Assembly: GCA_039930465.1 (NCBI GenBank)
Contig: JBDTTU010000007.1
Span: 9,361 to 73,360 of the forward strand
Direction of reading: 5' to 3'
From: LMDS01 sp039930465
Lineage (GTDB): Bacteria > Pseudomonadota > Gammaproteobacteria > Burkholderiales > Burkholderiaceae_C
Length of the DNA: 64,000 nucleotides
In this document: positions 62,488 through 64,000 of the stretch, in pieces
How positions within the stretch are numbered: the first letter of the stretch is position 1
How the letters are laid out: each line of letters begins with the position of its first letter
Notes under the pieces: model-generated
Database searches by the model: none
Told to the model about the DNA's origin: nothing
Seen by the model: the letters and a program-made list of their open reading frames with translations, nothing else
Made by a program: the position numbers and the translations under genes

Positions 62488-64000
62488 TCAATCGTCAAGC
62501 CCAAGTTCCTGGATCTTGCGTGTGATGGTGTTGCGCCCGATGCCCAGCTTCTGTGCCGCCTCGATGCGCCGCCCGCGGGTGATCTCGAGCGCGGTGTGGA
62601 TCAGCTGTGCTTCGAACTTGCGGGTCAAGGTGTCCCACACCTCGGGTTGACCGGCCTGCAGCAGGCTGCGGGCGTCTTGCTCGAGCCCCGCAAGCCAGTG
62701 CACGGCCGGCGCAGCACCAGTGGCCAGCGCGGCGGCGGGCGGCGACGTGTCCACCGTACCTGGTGAGCCCGGGGCCTGGGTTGGCGCGGCCTCTGCCACC
62801 ATCGTCGGCGCGATGGGGGCCACCACCGACGCCGCCACCGCCGTCGCTGCAGCCGGCATCGCCAGCAATTCCGGCGGCAGGTCTTTCGCCTCGATCATCT
62901 GCGACGGCGCCATCACGGTGAGCCAGTGGCAGATGTTCTCGAGCTGGCGCACGTTGCCGGGAAAGTCGAAGCGCGTGAGCCGCGACAGTGCGGCGTCGGT
63001 GATGCGTTTGGCTTCGACACCGAGTTCCTTGGCGCTCTTCTGCAGGAAGAAGCGCGTCAGTGCCGGCACGTCTTCGTTGCGTTCGCGCAGCGCCGGCAGG
63101 CGCAGACGGATCACGTTCAGGCGGTGGAACAGGTCTTCGCGGAACGCGCCGAGCCGCACCCGGTCTTCCAGGTTCTGGTGCGTGGCCGCGATCACGCGCA
63201 CGTTGCTGCGCATCGGGTTGTGGCCGCCCACACGGTAGTACTGGCCGTCGGACAAGACACGCAACAAACGCGTCTGCAGGTCGAACGGCATGTCGCCGAT
63301 TTCGTCGAGAAACAGGGTGCCGCCATCGGCCTGCTCGAAGCGGCCGCGGCGCGTGGTTTGGGCACCGGTGAAAGCGCCACGTTCGTGGCCGAAGAGTTCC
63401 GACTCGAGCAGGTCTTTCGGAATGGCGGCGGTGTTGATCGCCACGAACGGGCCGCTCGCGCGCGGGCTGTGCTTGTGCAGCGCGTTCGCCACGAGTTCCT
63501 TGCCCGAGCCCGACTCGCCGGTGATCAGCACGGTGACGATGCTCTGGCTCAGCCGGCCAATGGCACGGAACACGTCCTGCATGGCAGGCGCCTGGCCGAG
63601 CATTTCGGGCATTTGCGCGGCCTTGTCTTCGCGCACTTCCTCGCGCAGGCTTTCTTCAACCGCGCGGCGGATCAGCTCGACCGCCTTGGGCAGGTCGAAA
63701 GGCTTGGGCAGGTATTCGAAGGCGCCGCCCTGGAAAGCGCTCACGGCGCTGTCGAGGTCGGAATAGGCCGTCATGATGATGACGGGCAGCGCCGGGTGGC
63801 TTTCGCGCACCTTGCCGAGCAGCTCGATGCCCGAACCGCCGGGCATGCGGATGTCTGAGACGAGCACCTGTGGCTCGTCGTCTTCGAGCGCCTTGAGCAC
63901 GTCGCGCGAGTTCGTGAAACTGCGCACGGTGAACTCTTCGCGCGTCAGCGCTTTCTCCAGCACGAAGCGGATGGATTGGTCGTCGTCAACGATCCAGATG
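62488..64000 (-). CDS. ntrC: NtrC-type sigma54 response regulator, 5' end beyond window
   Basis: The visible 504 residues begin IWIVDDDQSIRFVLEKALTR, a receiver start with the acidic pair. The phospho-Asp is in VLVSDIRMPGGSG, and the receiver ends near TAYSDLDSAVSAF and YLPKPFDLPKAVELI. The AAA domain has LITGESGSGKELVANALHKH and GAFTGAQTTRRGRFEQADGG (GAFTGA loop for sigma54). The C-terminal Fis-type helix-turn-helix is IEAAQKLGIGRNTITRKIQE. An Ala/Pro-rich linker of about 60 residues joins the last two domains. This is NtrC (GlnG), which activates nitrogen-scavenging genes with NtrB. Only the first few residues are missing. Confidence 0.95.
   Translation of the reverse strand, partial: IWIVDDDQSIRFVLEKALTREEFTVRSFTNSRDVLKALEDDEPQVLVSDIRMPGGSGIELLGKVRESHPALPVIIMTAYSDLDSAVSAFQGGAFEYLPKPFDLPKAVELIRRAVEESLREEVREDKAAQMPEMLGQAPAMQDVFRAIGRLSQSIVTVLITGESGSGKELVANALHKHSPRASGPFVAINTAAIPKDLLESELFGHERGAFTGAQTTRRGRFEQADGGTLFLDEIGDMPFDLQTRLLRVLSDGQYYRVGGHNPMRSNVRVIAATHQNLEDRVRLGAFREDLFHRLNVIRLRLPALRERNEDVPALTRFFLQKSAKELGVEAKRITDAALSRLTRFDFPGNVRQLENICHWLTVMAPSQMIEAKDLPPELLAMPAAATAVAASVVAPIAPTMVAEAAPTQAPGSPGTVDTSPPAAALATGAAPAVHWLAGLEQDARSLLQAGQPEVWDTLTRKFEAQLIHTALEITRGRRIEAAQKLGIGRNTITRKIQELGLDD

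Overview
The window looks like chromosomal DNA of a high-GC betaproteobacterium of the order Burkholderiales (Rubrivivax/Leptothrix/Methylibium-like or Comamonadaceae-like). The grounds are the uniformly GC-rich coding sequence, the betaproteobacterial style of Tex, TesA/YbbA, YciB-BolA-PpiC and NtrC, and the blend of branched-chain ABC uptake, aerobic acyl-CoA catabolism and NO-defence genes. This is inference from family resemblance only. I see no tRNA or rRNA gene, insertion sequence, phage gene or CRISPR array. Layout, left side. 1-6.3 kb: the start of a LysM protein, tex, an HI0933-type flavoprotein, a DUF1223 protein, a PACE efflux pump, an unknown anchored protein and a VOC protein. 6.4-20.3 kb (minus strand): one tightly packed run of 13 genes for acyl-CoA catabolism (FadB/J-type fusion, M20 peptidase, HD protein, thiolase, long acyl-CoA dehydrogenase, 63-residue membrane protein, two SDRs, thioesterase, CurA-type reductase, AidB-like dehydrogenase, GST, ASCH protein), headed by a perfect 12-bp palindrome. 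20.4-25.7 kb: a complete HAAT/Liv ABC importer whose two ATPases carry complementary motif defects. 25.9-29.7 kb (plus strand): selO-msrB-yciB-bolA-ppiC. 29.8-33.4 kb: ybbA and tesA with overlapping start codons, then a long FecR/DUF6600-type exported protein. Middle. 33.5-42.3 kb holds the whole propionyl-CoA to succinyl-CoA route as one minus-strand operon (scpA-meaB-pccB-pccA-epimerase) ending in a peptide deformylase, with a divergent GntR regulator and a dyad over the operon's -10 box. Then come folA, hppD, a redoxin remnant, an orphan sdhB, a UDG-family gene and a marR with a clear operator. 46-52 kb is a stress-type region: CBS-BON protein, Rnk, tandem universal stress protein, several very small ORFs with good ribosome sites, a DUF488 protein with a membrane partner, and a K+/H+ antiporter. 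Right side. 52.2-57 kb is a nitric-oxide response island: two 23-bp NsrR-type boxes flank a DUF59 Fe-S factor, a NnrS-like protein, a SirB2 protein, FdxA, NnrS, a PAS protein and NsrR itself. The window ends with xthA, a frameshifted SARP/AfsR-type regulator, an RCC1-like lipoprotein with an Ala-Pro hexamer tract, and most of ntrC, which runs off the right edge.
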